Of a stretch of DNA of 64,000 nt, positions 24,655 to 36,352 are shown in pieces. A model generated the notes under the pieces. It was given only the letters and a program-made list of their open reading frames with translations. It ran no database searches and was not told the DNA's origin. The translations under genes and the position numbers were made by a program. Source of the stretch: Malachius bipustulatus (taxonomy: Eukaryota > Arthropoda > Insecta > Coleoptera > Melyridae). Positions within the stretch are counted from its first letter, which is position 1; every line of letters starts with the position of its first letter. The stretch is taken from contig OU342630.1 of NCBI GenBank assembly GCA_910589415.1, positions 77,372,186 to 77,436,185 of the forward strand, read 5' to 3'.

Positions 24655-24805
24655 TCCTAAATATGGAACAGACGACAGGAGTTTTTGTCGTCTGTTCAAT
24701 ATTCCGACAAGAACTCCTGTAGTCTGTTCCATATTTTGGGACGACAAGAACTCCTGTCGTCTGATTCATATTTGGGGAAAACGACCTACTTGGAAAAGAA
24801 CTCTT
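24655..24805. repeat. Tandem array with one inverted unit
   Basis: Three direct units of GTCGTCTGTTCCATATTTTG plus ACAAGAACTCCT (24,687-24,718, 24,719-24,755, 24,756-24,805; 32-50 bp) are preceded by an inverted unit (24,655-24,686). The first two units can therefore fold into a hairpin. Units differ by small insertions. No known family is recognised. Confidence 0.85.
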
Positions 24806-25359
24806 GTCACTACATAGGGATTATACACATACAGTGACAGTGGCCTCATCAGGCTTAACATTTTTGGATCAGAGGCACTACAAATGGAAGACATGGAACT
24901 TTTCTGACGAAAAGGTTTCAGTAGTAGTCTCACCACGATTTAGGAACGAAAAAAAGGGCCCTTGGTGGCTATTCCAAAAATGCTACGGCACGGTAGCTTG
25001 AAAATAATTAAATAAATAGGATGGAAAATTAATGTGATGGAGATTGTTCATTATCTGGGTTGATTTAATTTAGAAAAACCAAAATTATCAGGTTTTGGCA
25101 AATCAAAAAATTCTTAGGTACTTGAAAGGTTTAGGTACTGGTGTTTTAATAGAAAAATCTTCTTAATATAAAATGAAAATATCCTTAAAATGTTTTAAAA
25201 TAAAATCGTGAAGAACGTAAGGAATTTAAAGATCAAAAGCCTGATTAATGATCATATTTAACACCTTATAATTTTTATTAAATGTTGCGTAAACGTGAAT
25301 ATATTCGTTTCCTTCGCCTATCTGCACTTAATTATTATAATTACGTTTCCTTTTTCCAG
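24806..25359. other. No gene recognised; likely intron upstream of the 25.36 kb exon
   Basis: AT-rich sequence. A 65-codon frame at 24,804-25,001 shows no motif. Confidence 0.4.
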
Positions 25360-25455
25360 GTGAGTTCTTACACACTACCGTTCAAAAAGTTGACGGCGCT
25401 GAGCCGCAGGCTAATCTCCCAAGAACAGCCGACCTCACAAACTGAATGCTCGCAT
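25360..25455 (+). CDS. Candidate internal coding exon, gene not recognised
   Basis: A strong acceptor (ACGTTTCCTTTTTCCAG) ends at 25,359 and a consensus donor CAT/GTAAGT starts at 25,456. The 96 nt between them are markedly GC-richer than the flanks and form 32 open codons, VSSYTLPFKKLTALSRRLIS followed by QEQPTSQTECSH. A length divisible by three means it could be an in-frame cassette exon, phase 0 at both ends. I do not recognise the protein. Adjacent exons were not found, so introns must be long or the gene lies mostly outside the window. It is the best splice-supported exon on the plus strand. Confidence 0.5.
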
Positions 25456-25499
25456 GTAAGTATATATTTACAATGTAAAATCTAAGTCAGTAGATTAAA

Positions 25500-25560
25500 G
25501 GAATCGAACTTGTGACAAGGTTACACTCATTCCTATCCTACACCATCAAGACCATTGCAT
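25500..25560 (-). ncRNA. Weak tRNA-like (SINE-head) motif
   Basis: On the minus strand AGTTCGATTCC (25,510-25,500) is a one-mismatch B box, and TGGTGTAGGATAGGA about 35 nt upstream resembles an A box. This is the spacing of Pol III promoters in tRNA-derived SINEs. No tail or second copy was identified. Confidence 0.25.
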
Positions 25561-26840
25561 GTTGCATGATCGGATCTGACTTATCCGCTGGCTCTTGTCA
25601 GAGGCCGCTGAATAAATGAGCGTGGACACGGCGTTCCGCTAAGCAAGGCCGTAAAACTCAGAGGTCAGCAACGAAATTGTGTCTTGTCTTTATCAACCGC
25701 GAATGTTTGCAAGCGAAGAAAAGATCGTGTCAAATATGTTTCTATAGAAAAGCAGACAGGGGAACAAATTGCGGTAAAGATTTCAAGCTTCTTTGTAACA
25801 GTACATGAAATAGTCACTCATGTCATTCATCGGATAGAAATACAATATATCAATTACCATGTAGGAAGTTGTCCAACGGTCCAACAACATGTCCTGAAAC
25901 TAAAACCGAACTGCAAATCGAATATTAATTTAGAAAGCAATTTATTCTCATGGACGTTCTTCTGTAGTAATCACGAGCTGGGAATTTCGGCGAAATTTCC
26001 AAGTGGTTAGTTTGGTGCTTGTCTGAAGCCCCACCGAAGAAGTTTGAACTTTATATTTTCACCAAATTATTTATTCCAATTAGATAATTAATTACCTTAG
26101 CGCTCATAATATACCTACTTAGACGTCGGCAACTAACAGCTTTTTTGAATATATTTTATTTATTATTATAGATCAGTTTATTAACATCTGGTCAACCTTG
26201 ACCATGGAATGATAACATTTTCGAATTTGTTGACATTTAAAATAAATTTGCATTGCGTTTTAATTCGACGGTAGACGATCGTGAAAAATCGGTCTTTTGA
26301 GTTGTTTTTGTTTTAACGTCTATTGAATTCGTAATGTTTCGTGTCTGCAATTTTGCGTCCTAGAATTTTTCAAAAATATTTGATTTTCACTTCAACCTGC
26401 CAGAAATAACTTTGACGTAATTAATAATATTTTTCTCTCACTTAACAAGGTGAGACAGATGGTCTTTTAGTCGTTTCAGCCATAAGAATCTCTCGATGCA
26501 ATTTTGGGATGGGATTTTTTGGAAATTTAAAACTTTGGGTCTTTTGATGATTGACATGATGAGCTCCAATAAAATAAAAAATCTCGCTTGAAAATAGGTA
26601 AATTAGCATGTTTGTTAAAATCAAATTCTATCTAGATTTTGGGCCAAGAGAGCACCTTAGAGAGATCCTTATCTCATTGGGGAAATGAAAAATTCAAAAT
26701 CTAAAACTCCTATCCGTGAATGCTATTTAAATGCGTTTTTGATTTTGCTTTTTAGCATTTTTTCTAGCATAATCATTAGTTTGTAATTTTGAGTTTTCTG
26801 AATTTTGAAAATTATATATGTTTCATTTAGGTACTCGCAT
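25561..26840. other. No supported gene
   Basis: A 108-codon frame at 25,684-26,010 has no recognised domain, and no splice sites flank it. The rest is AT-rich. Confidence 0.45.
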
Positions 26841-27655
26841 TGGAGAGTACTCTGCTAACTTTTTTGTTAGTTGGTTGGTCAGTCGTTATTTCCAAAACTA
26901 TGAGCATTCAATTTCTCAGGAGGCAGGAGGGTACCTAATTACAGTTTTATTTATTATATTATTGTTAGATTTTGTAAGATTTTTATTGTTATTTAAAAAT
27001 TTCAAATGCGTCACTTAAATAACTTTTCACACGGACCATTTTCCGATACGGTTTGCCATAAGATGTAATTCCGAAGCAATCCGAGGCAATACTGAACTAA
27101 CAATTCAGCTTGCGTAGTGTTGCTTCGGATTTCTTCGGAATTACCGCGTCCGGCAACACCGCTTAGAAAAACGGACCGTATATAAAAACATTCTTAAGAG
27201 ACTTTAAATATGGACGTGGGAGTTATATAATTTTTCATGTTTCAGTTTTCTAATAAAATATGGATCGCGTGCTCAGTGCTCTGCTGGCAGAAAATCGTAT
27301 AGCAGAACGCAAGTAGGATTTAAAAAAAATGAGAGATTGTGTAATGTCGTGGTTGATGGCTTTTTTTATTGGTTTTTTGTTTTATTAATTTTATTGTTGT
27401 TGATCTAGTTAGGGTCATGTTATCATAATCAAAAGTATCAAAGTTTTAAGTCCGAAAAAATTGCTGAAAAATATTTTATAACATTTCAAATTCGAAAACT
27501 TACTTAAAGAGTCCTTGGATAAACATTTTATTATGAGCGTGCTAATTTTTTTAAATTATATTTATGTGAGAGTGCTCTGCTAGATTTTTTTGTTAGTTAG
27601 CTGATCCGTCAGTTTTTTAGAAAACTGTGAACATTTAATTTCTCACTAGGCCTTA
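26841..27655. repeat. Pair of diverged direct repeats with a MITE between
   Basis: Blocks at about 26,841-26,935 and 27,567-27,655 are related in direct orientation (gagagt.ctctgcta...ttttttgttagtt..., then aatttctca). They lie about 726 bp apart and the DNA between them includes the MITE at 27,030-27,180. They could be an old segmental duplication or remnants of a repeat family. Confidence 0.65.
27030..27180. mobile_element. Palindromic MITE (about 150 bp)
   Basis: The ends ACGGACCATTTTCC and the complement of ACGGTCCGTTTTTC, and inner blocks TAATTCCGAAGCAATCCGA and its complement, pair along nearly the whole length. It is GC-richer than the flanks and has no coding capacity. Confidence 0.85.
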
Positions 27656-28257
27656 TTTAATTAACTTTCAATTATCTGTACCTACTTACTACTGCAACAA
27701 AATAGGAAAAAAAACTTTTTTGGACTACGTTTTTTGGACACTACTTTGCCGACAATCCAGTCATTAAATTTTTTCAAAATTTACCAGAAGCAAGCAACAA
27801 GGGAATTCTCCAAATTCTCCCACTTCCAAGATTGTGTATATCTGCAGCATTATGGAGTGGCATGGCTTGGAATGCAGCTATGTACCAAAATCGACCTCAC
27901 ACGATTTTAAATTGAAATTTTTAACCCTCCATATTACCACCAGAATTTAAGTCACCCTTTAACAAGTTTGAATTATTGATTTCATTCAATTTTCCTGGAA
28001 ACTCTGTGTATCCAATTTGTGCGCATATCATCATTCGATGCGTGAAGAGACACTTCCATGTGCAAAATCCTGCAAAAGCGTCCACAAGATGTTCAAAGAT
28101 AGCTCAAGTATGAGGAAAATCGGTTTTTCTCATCACAAAAATTGTGAATTGCTTGAAACATTTTCAAAGTCTTTAGAACATCAGGTAGGTGATTGCTGTT
28201 ACCACTGCTTTTTTACCCTTAGATGTTATAATATTAATAAGCAGGGGTGCTACAGCC
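27656..28257. other. No firmly supported gene
   Basis: The only item of note is a frame from an ATG near 28,038 that ends at a CAG/GTAGGT donor at about 28,182 (see findings). Confidence 0.4.
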
Positions 28258-28505
28258 TGTGCCGCATCCCGCATTTAGATCGCCATTTGTCCCTATCCTT
28301 CCAGTCATCGTCCTTAAGATTTCCATCTCTCATAGTTCTCATACATCATACATCTTTCGATCCCTTCTTTCCATTGTGTTGTCGGTCTTCCTCTTCTTCT
28401 TCTATTTTGTGGTGTGTAAACCAATAAGGCTTTCTTTGGCCATCTCGTCTCGTCCATCCTTATTACGTGACCATCAGGGTTCATTAGAGTTTTTGGTGTA
28501 GCCAT
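28258..28505 (-). pseudogene. LINE endonuclease/RT polyprotein C-terminal fragment (RTE-like)
   Basis: The minus-strand frame reads GHVIRMDETRWPKKALLVYT, then QNRRRRGRPTTQWKEGIERC. It matches the GHVxRMxxxRxPKxxLxxxxxxxRRxRGRPxxRWxDxI block common at the C-terminus of RTE-type and related LINE polyproteins in insects, often annotated as craniofacial-development-protein-like. After a frame change, DDDWKDRDKWRSKCGMRHRL is the usual WRxRAxxR tail. The RT catalytic core is absent. The fragment is truncated and frameshifted. Confidence 0.7.
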
Positions 28506-29435
28506 TGACTCGATTCTTTGAGCTCTAGCAGCCCTATTAGGCAGATCTCCTGCAATATCTATTTACCCCTTTATGGAAGAATGGTAAAAGAGTTGTTGCA
28601 TAAAAACAGGTTAGCATACGGTTGCAATGGTCTAGAGTGATTAATTTACATAGTTGAAAGTCTTAGAAATTATTTTCTTGTATTTTTTTCAACACATTTT
28701 GCTTTTTTTTGCTTTTCGCACCTATTCTCACAGAATGTCCTCAACTCACCTACCGAACCTATACTTGAAATTTTGCGGGGCAGTTTCTCATGTCGTGTCT
28801 TTGGTCAGATGCACATTGATGCACATCCGCGGTTTCTAAAGTAAATAACCCGTTTGACGTTAACATTTGCATTCATTTGCATTATCTTTGTAATTTTCAA
28901 TGTTTTACAACAAAAAATAGACTAATCAAGTGCAATCGACAAAAATGATGCAGTACCTACGTATGTTGCCTCTGGTTAGTAATGAAATGACCTTAGACGC
29001 CAGAGAAACTGCCTCGCAATAACGTTGTAAATAAAAGTCTGGACTCTGGAGCCTTGGTCGAGTACTTTTTTGTGAAAATTCACCATTTTATCGATAAGTA
29101 GAAGTATTCACCTAGGTTCAAATTTTTGCAAAAAAAATCAAAATTATCAACGTTACATGGGTCTGAAAATAAATGTGCTGTAAAAATTTGAAAAACATTC
29201 TGTTGGTTATAGGGCAAGCTCACAATTTCATTTGAAAATCGTATGAAAGTCGCTTTTGGTAGATGGGTGCATTCCTCCAAGCCACGTCACTCTGTAATGT
29301 AGACATACACAAACCCAGGCGTTGGAGAGCTTCGAGAATATATCCTTGATTCTTGGAAAAATTTGAGAAAATCTAGTGGCTAGTTTTACAGTCAGGAACT
29401 TCAAAAAAGTGTTTCTCAAATTTTGTGCAGCAGTA
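28506..29435. other. No gene recognised
   Basis: AT-rich. Short frames at 28,654-28,839 and 29,080-29,461 show no motif. Confidence 0.5.
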
Positions 29436-30086
29436 TACAGGGTGTATTGTAACGTCCGCATAATATTAGCACCACGTGATTCTACATCAAAAACAGAACA
29501 TAAAGTTTTAATACCGTTTAGCTCTTAGACCTCAAATAACGAAGTTATCGACCATTGTAGTTTAAATTTGAAGTTTTTTAATACATACTCAAAAATATTG
29601 CTTAATATTATTAAAAAATTCTTAAGTAAGAAGTAAAATAGCCAAATTATCCAAAATTTTAGATTTTTTTTTGATAAAAATGGTTTTAATTAACATTTCA
29701 AAACTGGGAATTATTTTATTTCCTGAGTTCCAATACTTCCAATCAATATTGCAACTGCGCGTTTTAATTGTTGAATAAAAAATTGAAAAAATAAAAAATC
29801 TTAAAAAAAATTGCAACATTGACACGTCGCAGCATGACATTTGTCTTGTTGCACCTTTTTTCGATTACATAGCAACGGCACACTATACCAGTGAGGTGAC
29901 TTCACGTCTAAAAAGTTATCTTAATTTTTATACCAGCGCCAGTGTTGCAAAATTTAAGAACGTTAAATTGTCCATATCTTAAAATCTGTGTACATCAAGA
30001 AAAAACTGTTGAGGACTTTTTTGTTCTGTTTTTGATGTAGAATCGCGTGGTGCTAATATTATGCGGATGTTACAATACACCCTGTA
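29436..30086. mobile_element. Foldback element (651 bp), TACAGGGTG group
   Basis: Ends TACAGGGTGTATTGTAAC and its complement, with TA at both borders. The arms continue inward (tccgcataatattagcaccac with its complement) and become less perfect toward the centre near 29,760. No transposase frame. Confidence 0.9.
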
Positions 30087-31276
30087 TTGATGCAGTTTCT
30101 CTTAGCATTTTATTCGTTTTTAAGATCTCAATCTCTGATTTTGTCAGATTGGATGGAGAAAAGTCAATCAAAAGAACTATAAGAGTAATAAGAGTAAATT
30201 CCGCTTGCATGATAATGATGGGAAAGAAATTTAAATTTTAAACCGTTTTTTTTTTTAGAGCAGGATGACGCACGTAAGAACATTCGTATGCCATAATCAT
30301 AACGAGTGCCATAATAAGTACAATTTTCGTAAATATTTAGGCCTCTGACGGGTTCCTACCTACCTACGTGATGCAAATGACCTTATTTCTTATTTCATTC
30401 ATTATAACTTAAAAACGCCTGCTTGTAAGTATTGGAATTTTTTAATAAACTAAAGAAAATCAGGGTTAAAACTTTCATTATAATTACATAAGCCTGTAAT
30501 AAACACAGTGCTTAACGATCATGAGCTACTGTCAACCCTATAATTTTGTTAACGGCTTCGTGAGACTCGTAAAATTTATTTTCTTCTTGTGTACCTTTTG
30601 ATGTTCTCGTCGTCGTTTTGTTTAACACCTGTGAAACGGGTACCAAATAAGTGAATTATCAGTCCTGAACTGAAATATATTATACTTATAAATGGTAAAT
30701 ATCGCTTTCATTGTTTCCAAGCCATGCATAACGACCTTTATAAGGAATGTAGCAACATAATTATACGTGTTACAGTTTTGACATTTAAATCTGTTTGCAA
30801 GCTGTGTTTAACTTTTTTTTTGTAATATTTAATAGCAATTAATTTAAAATATTCCCACTCGTTTAATTTATTCTTCAAATTTTACCAGCTATATAAGATA
30901 TTCATATAACGTTAGTTTTATACAGGGTATTTATGTAAAAGGTATTTTTGAGCTTTCAAGGCATATTGTAGAAAGCCTAGTGATTTAAAAGTCATCACAG
31001 AGATGTGGTGTCCTATCCCTACTACAAATGCGACAAAAAATCTATCAGGGAAAGTTTTTTTGGTATGATATTGATTAACTGTCAACTAGTCAAGTCATTT
31101 ACGCTTAGTTTTATTGCTGTCTCAATTAGGAATTCAATGCATAATATGAATATTTTCAAATTTTGCGTTGGTGTAGAGTTGGAATGGAGCTTGTATAATA
31201 ATTTATTTTTCTTTCATTAAAAAAATAGATCCCATCGACATCGACACATGCATATAAGATAGGTGTAGATAGTGTA
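30087..31276. other. No gene; one solo TACAGGGTA end at 30,921
   Basis: TACAGGGTATTTATG at 30,921 resembles a solo end of the foldback group but has no partner. The rest is AT-rich without supported genes. Confidence 0.5.
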
Positions 31277-32006
31277 TACAGGGTGTTTCTCAATTCCTCA
31301 AGAAAAGTAAATATGAAAATAAATATGCCCGCAACGGGTTAAATTTTTTTACAGGGTGTTGAATTTTCTTTTTTTTTAAGAGTTATTTTTTATTATCTAC
31401 GTGAGTAGTTTACATATTTTTCTCAAATTTAGCATGTCTTCATAGAATGTAAAACCATATATTTTAGTTAGGAAAGTTTTTCTATTGCTCCACCAGTGCA
31501 TGGCGTCCCTGCAAACATGATGCCTTCTGGAATTATTTACAAAAAAAATTCTACAATTTACAAAGATCAATTCTACATGGAAGCGGTCTTTGTTGTTTTT
31601 CTCGTCCGACGCGTTCTTGATTAAAACAATTAAATTAAAAGTATATTAATTTAACAAAATTAGCGAATAATATTTTTGCAAACAGAAACTATCAGAGTGG
31701 ATCAATAGAATAACTTTTCTAATTAAAATATGTGATTTTGTATTTCTTTAACACATATCTACCACAATTGACAAAAATATCTAAACTACTTTCGTAGATA
31801 ATAAAAAATAACTCTTTTTTTTTATAGTAGGATTATACGAGATTTTTTTTATTTATTATGTGTCATAAATAACGTTAAAGTTAACGAACTTTTTACAAAC
31901 ATAAATAAAACATAAAATAACTCTTAAAAACAAAAAATTCGACACTGTACCAAAAAATTTTTCTTCATCAAATGAGTATTTGCATGTTATTAAGGAACAC
32001 CCTGTA
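31277..32006. mobile_element. Foldback element (730 bp), TACAGGGTG group
   Basis: Outer ends TACAGGGTGTTTCTC and the complement of TACAGGGTGTTCCTTA. A second end-like block (tttttacagggtgttgaatt) lies about 75 bp inside the left end and pairs with the corresponding block inside the right end, so termini are doubled as in family A. Arms also share ttttaagagttatttt. No coding frame. Confidence 0.88.
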
Positions 32007-32087
32007 TAATAATTTTATAATAATCATAAGGTTCTAGGGAAATTAGTGTTCTTGATTTTCACATTGATATTTTCTCCAACATAAGTA

Positions 32088-32942
32088 TACAGGGTGATTG
32101 ATTGAAACGCCACATTAGAAAAAATTCGACTTCCAAATGATCTAGGAATCTGAAATTTGGAACTTAGGCAACATACCTAATAACGAGTCAAAATGAAATA
32201 TTACCAAGATGGCAGCACATTTAAAAATGGCGAAAGCAATGGCCATCTTTGTTTTTTTAAATGGGTCACCCTATATTTTATTGCATTTTCAGATTGTCTG
32301 AGAAAATGTAATAACAATATTGTTTATAGTTGCATTTTAAATTGAGTAGGCTATGAGTTATAAACAAGTGAAAATCGCAATTTTCCAACTTTAAACCCAT
32401 TTACCACAAAAACGGCCCATAATATCAAAAAACGGCTTACATGTTCCTATCTTAACTTTTTATAAGGCATCCAATTATGCAGTTGAAATGTTTATACAAG
32501 GTGGTGAAAATTATCAGATTTTTCATCACCCTGCATAAACATTTAAACTATACAGTAGGATACCAGATAAAAATTTAAGATAGGGACATGTAAGCCGCTT
32601 TCTGATATCTTGAGCCGTTTTCGTGGTAAATGGGTTTAAAGTTGGAAAATTGCGATTTTCACTTGTTTATAACTCATAGCCTACTCAATTTAAAATGCAA
32701 CTATAAACATTATTGTTATTACATTTTCTCAGACAATCTGAAAATGCAATAAAATATAGGGTGTCCCATTTAAAAAAACAAAGATGGCCATTGTTTTCGC
32801 CATTTTTAAATGTGCCGCTATCTTGGTAATATTTCATTTTGACTCGTTATTAGGTATGTTGCCTAAGTTCCAAATTTCAGATTCCTAGATCATTTGGAAG
32901 TCGAATTTTTTCTAATGTGGCGTTTCAATCAATCACCCTGTA
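32088..32942. mobile_element. Foldback element G (855 bp), nearly perfect
   Basis: The two arms of about 425 bp are almost exact reverse complements from TACAGGGTGATTGATTGAAA inward to a centre near 32,515, leaving hardly any loop. High arm identity suggests recent insertion or continuing gene conversion between arms. Single-arm relatives lie at 33,975-34,332 and 42,361-42,876. No coding capacity. Confidence 0.95.
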
Positions 32943-33090
32943 TGTATGTACTTAGATTTATAATTATTTTTATTGAACCACTTATTTGATTATATAAATA
33001 TATTGTATGTACTTATGTATTTGGGATATGAAAAGCATATTATTTCAACGAAAAATTAGAAAGTACTCTATAGGAGAAATTTTAAGGTCC

Positions 33091-33922
33091 TATAAAGGGT
33101 TATACAAATTTCATGGTCGTGCCGTGCAGTATTGGGATATATCGGAAACGGTTGGAGATATAGACTATAGGTAAATTGAGAAAAAGTTGCGTTTTTAGAG
33201 AGATCCTTTCATGCATCTTTCAGATTTTTTTGCATAGGTCACTAAATAACTTGGAAAATGCTGAAATGTGCAATTGTTTTCTTCCAGAATAAATTCACTC
33301 TGTATAACAGCTACAGTTCTAAAATTTTGCACATAGTTTTTTCGCACATAATTGGCTAAATTTTGCATGGCGATGGTCAAGTTTTTTTTTTCTTAGGGAC
33401 GCCATATTTGACTTTTATATCGTTTAATAGAGAAAAAAAGTTGAAGTCCATAATAATTGATGTATCACACTTGAACAATTTGGAGAACCTAAAAAAATTT
33501 CATATGAAATTTTAAGGGCACCATGTTTCGAAAACGGATGCATTTAAAAACATTGAACTCTGTTTGAAAATTTGATTTTTGTAATGAAAGTTATTTAGAT
33601 TTTGAAAGAAATTTTTTGGTTACCCCAAAGTCTCAAATCTCTACAAGTGTGTGCAATTTTTTTCTACATAAACGATGTAAAACTCTAACATGGTTTATAA
33701 GAAAAATAAAAGTTGACTATCGCAATGCAAAATCTAGATAACCCTGATTTTTTTGACATATAAATATACCTGTCAACTGTGAAAAACTTATGAAAAAAGA
33801 ATCTTAAATCTGGAAGATTCAGGAAAATTCCTCCTAAAAAGCTCAACTTTTTCTCCATGTAACCTAATCTGAGTTAGAGAACCGTTTTCGATATCCCATC
33901 GTCAATATATGCACCCTGTATA
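33091..33922. mobile_element. Diverged foldback, family A relative (832 bp)
   Basis: Left end TATAAAGGGTTATACAAATT and right end complementary to TACAGGGTGCATATATTGA. Both arms carry gggatat.tcg.aaacggtt and agaaaaagttg blocks, shared with the element at 746-1742. Arm identity is moderate, so this is an older copy. Confidence 0.8.
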
Positions 33923-33974
33923 GAGTAAATTTAATTCTTAAACGATTTTTTGTGTAGTCGAACGATTCTTTTCG

Positions 33975-34332
33975 TCATGTAAGCCGTTTTTCGATACCTT
34001 GACCCGTTTTCGACCTAAGCTGCTTTGAAAATTGAAAATTGCGATTTTCATTTGTTTATAACTCATAAACCACTAGTTCCAATTTTGAACTATAATAACC
34101 ATTTTTATTACATTTTTCCAGGCAATCTGAAAATGTAATAATATACAGGTTGTCCTATTTAAAATAAGATAGTTGACGGCAACTTCCGGTATAACCGGAA
34201 ATGGTGAGGGGTTGTGAATATTTTAGTTCAGCTCGTCAAAACCGAAATTATACACGTACAAATTTTTAGACTTCTATTCCCAGGACTTCTCCATATAAAA
34301 ATGCCCTAAGGTTCTCGCGCCGCACCCTGTAT
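33975..34332. mobile_element. Single-arm relic of foldback G
   Basis: The block ttgcgattttcatttgtttataactcata... through cagg.aatctgaaaatgtaataa matches one arm of the element at 32,088-32,942. The sequence ends CACCCTGTATA at about 34,332, where the LINE relic on the minus strand begins. The second arm is missing or unrelated. Confidence 0.7.
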
Positions 34333-34770
34333 ATCCTGCTGAAGAGTCTCACAGTAAGCAGTTGAACTAACAGCCCTAAATTGAGATCATCGACGAACAA
34401 CGACTTCTCACAAATCAAATCCTCAACTATATCATTAATAAATAACATGAATAGTAGAGGTCCTAGGTTAGAACCTTGGGGAACTCCAGATGTAGGTTTG
34501 ATTGTCCTCGAATGGACACATTGATACCTCACATTATCTGTCTATCAGCTAAGTAAGACGGAAAGAATGTCAATAAAAAGTTGACAAAGCCGAAGGAAGA
34601 TTATTTTTATAACAATGTGCGATGATCTAATTGATCAAAGGCTTTCTGGAACTCGAGATATACGGCATCGACCTGACTCAACACATTCAGGGACATTGTG
34701 AAAAGCAGGCTAGATTAGTAACCGTGGAACGTTTTTCCATGAACCCATGCTGGAGCTGTGTTATTGATGA
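34333..34770 (-). pseudogene. Jockey/CR1-type LINE reverse transcriptase relic
   Basis: Minus-strand blocks in order: QHGFMEKRSTVTNLACFSQ (about 34,750-34,695), the HGFRxxRSTxTNL motif; QVDAVYLEFQKAFDQLDH (34,678-34,621), carrying the first catalytic Asp region as DxxKAFD with F-to-E/F-Q changes; FPSYLADRQ (about 34,560); TSGVPQGSNLGPLLFMLFIN (34,490-34,431), almost intact; and FVDDLNLG (about 34,400), the FADD catalytic pair with Ala to Val. Frameshifts separate the blocks, so it is inactive. The coding sequence stops at TACAGGGTG at 34,332, consistent with a foldback-type insertion at TA or a junction formed by one. Confidence 0.85.
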
Positions 34771-36352
34771 CTTTGTCAAAGAATATATTTTTTATACAAA
34801 ACAAATTCAAAGATCTTAGCGAAATTCCATAAGAGAAAAATGGTCAGGGCATATCAAAGCTCGTTTCCAGGGCCGGAAAAGCACAACTATCAATATTCAA
34901 ATTAATTAAATTAAAAAGAAAAGAAAAAATTCTATATGTTAAGGCATAAAATGAAACTTGTCAGTAATAAATCATGAAGATATTTTTTTACAGAAACAAA
35001 TCACATAAACTGTTTCATATTATATGAGCTTTTCAATTAAGGAAGTCTTCGTTCAACTTATAAGGTTAAAGTTTCATACTGCTTGTACACTTGTACGCAC
35101 ACACTTTTATAAATAATGCACTTTCAAATTTCTTATTTATTTGTCATCTATCCGGCATTTAATATATGAAGCAGGCTGCAGTACAGTTAGATTTCGCCAT
35201 CATTTAATAACCTGGACAAGTTAAAGACGCCTGATTTTTTTATTTACAAAAGTCCTCCTGCATCAGCAATCCGGAAACCCGAGAGTACTCCGTTGTTTGT
35301 ATAACTTTGTATGCTAATTGTACACATGCCATGTCTTGTATTTAGTTGTTACTCAGTCAATGCTTGCATTAAAATCGTGTTCTATTGTTTTAAAATAAAT
35401 TATATTCAGTCCCGTGTCGGTGTGGGTGTTTACGGACTTATTGTATATTAACCAGAACATAACAGTTAAAAGCTTATGAGCCCATGATGAATGCGTCTAG
35501 AGCGACATTACTGAGTTTTTTAGCTGTAGGAACATCATCAGATTTACGACCACTTTTTGCATGTTTAAGCGGGTAAACAACTATTTATTTTATTGTTTTA
35601 CGAGTATAACAGCTTTCAGATATTAGTTTGACTGTTTTGCAAACAGTATAAACTGGGCAGCTTTAACTGCCGTTAAACTCGTATCACCCATTAAATCTTG
35701 GGTGGGAATGATGCCCTTTAAAGCTGCGTTAGAAGTCAGGTAAAAATTCTGAAATACTTAGAAACAAAATTCTAAAATTAGGTTCATTAGTCAGTATAAG
35801 AAGTTTTTAAAGTAGCGGTTTACGTTTACACCTAATACACTTCTCCATTTTAATCTAGAGTCTCGACTATGCTTTAGCACAATCTTTAGCGAAGCTCATT
35901 TGTTTATGTTTATCTTTAATCTAAATTCAAGAACTTTGATCATTATGAAGAAATCAGGTTACTAGTTTAACATTCATTAAGCTAAAGACTACGTTATAAG
36001 ATCTCATTTTATTAAATGCTCTATTATACCTGCTTATTAATTAATTCGACAGGGCTTCAAGCTTCAACAATTAACAAAAATTCTTTTAACCTTTTAAAAC
36101 AAATCTTGATGCAAGTCATCAGTATTCTAGAACACCTAATAACTCTACTCCTTAGCCGCTCCTTTATACATTCTGGAGGAAGTCTGGACTAAACGGTTCT
36201 TCTGTGTCATGAAAAAATCATCGTCTTCAAAATGGAACGTCATTTCGTGTGAACAGGAGTTACTGGTGTGATACGAGTCGAAAAAATAATCTAGTTGGGT
36301 CATAAAGTCTTCAGTCTTCTCACAAAAAGTTCCAGTAAATGTTTTTAGTGTT
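34771..36352. other. No gene; possible LTR 3' end near 35.46 kb
   Basis: The interval 35,390-35,463 (AATAAATTATATTCAG, cccgtgtcggtgtggg, ending AGAACATAACA) has the look of an R-U5 segment with a polyadenylation signal and a CA end, but no LTR start or partner was located. The remainder is AT-rich. Confidence 0.4.

Noticed and set aside
24655..24805. CRISPR array
   Set aside because: The units are directly adjacent and include an inverted copy, there are no unique spacers of constant length, and the sequence is eukaryotic.
28017..28427. 136-codon plus-strand frame as a complete gene
   Set aside because: Its second half is the antisense of the LINE C-terminal fragment at 28,258-28,505. Only the first part is kept as a weak exon idea.
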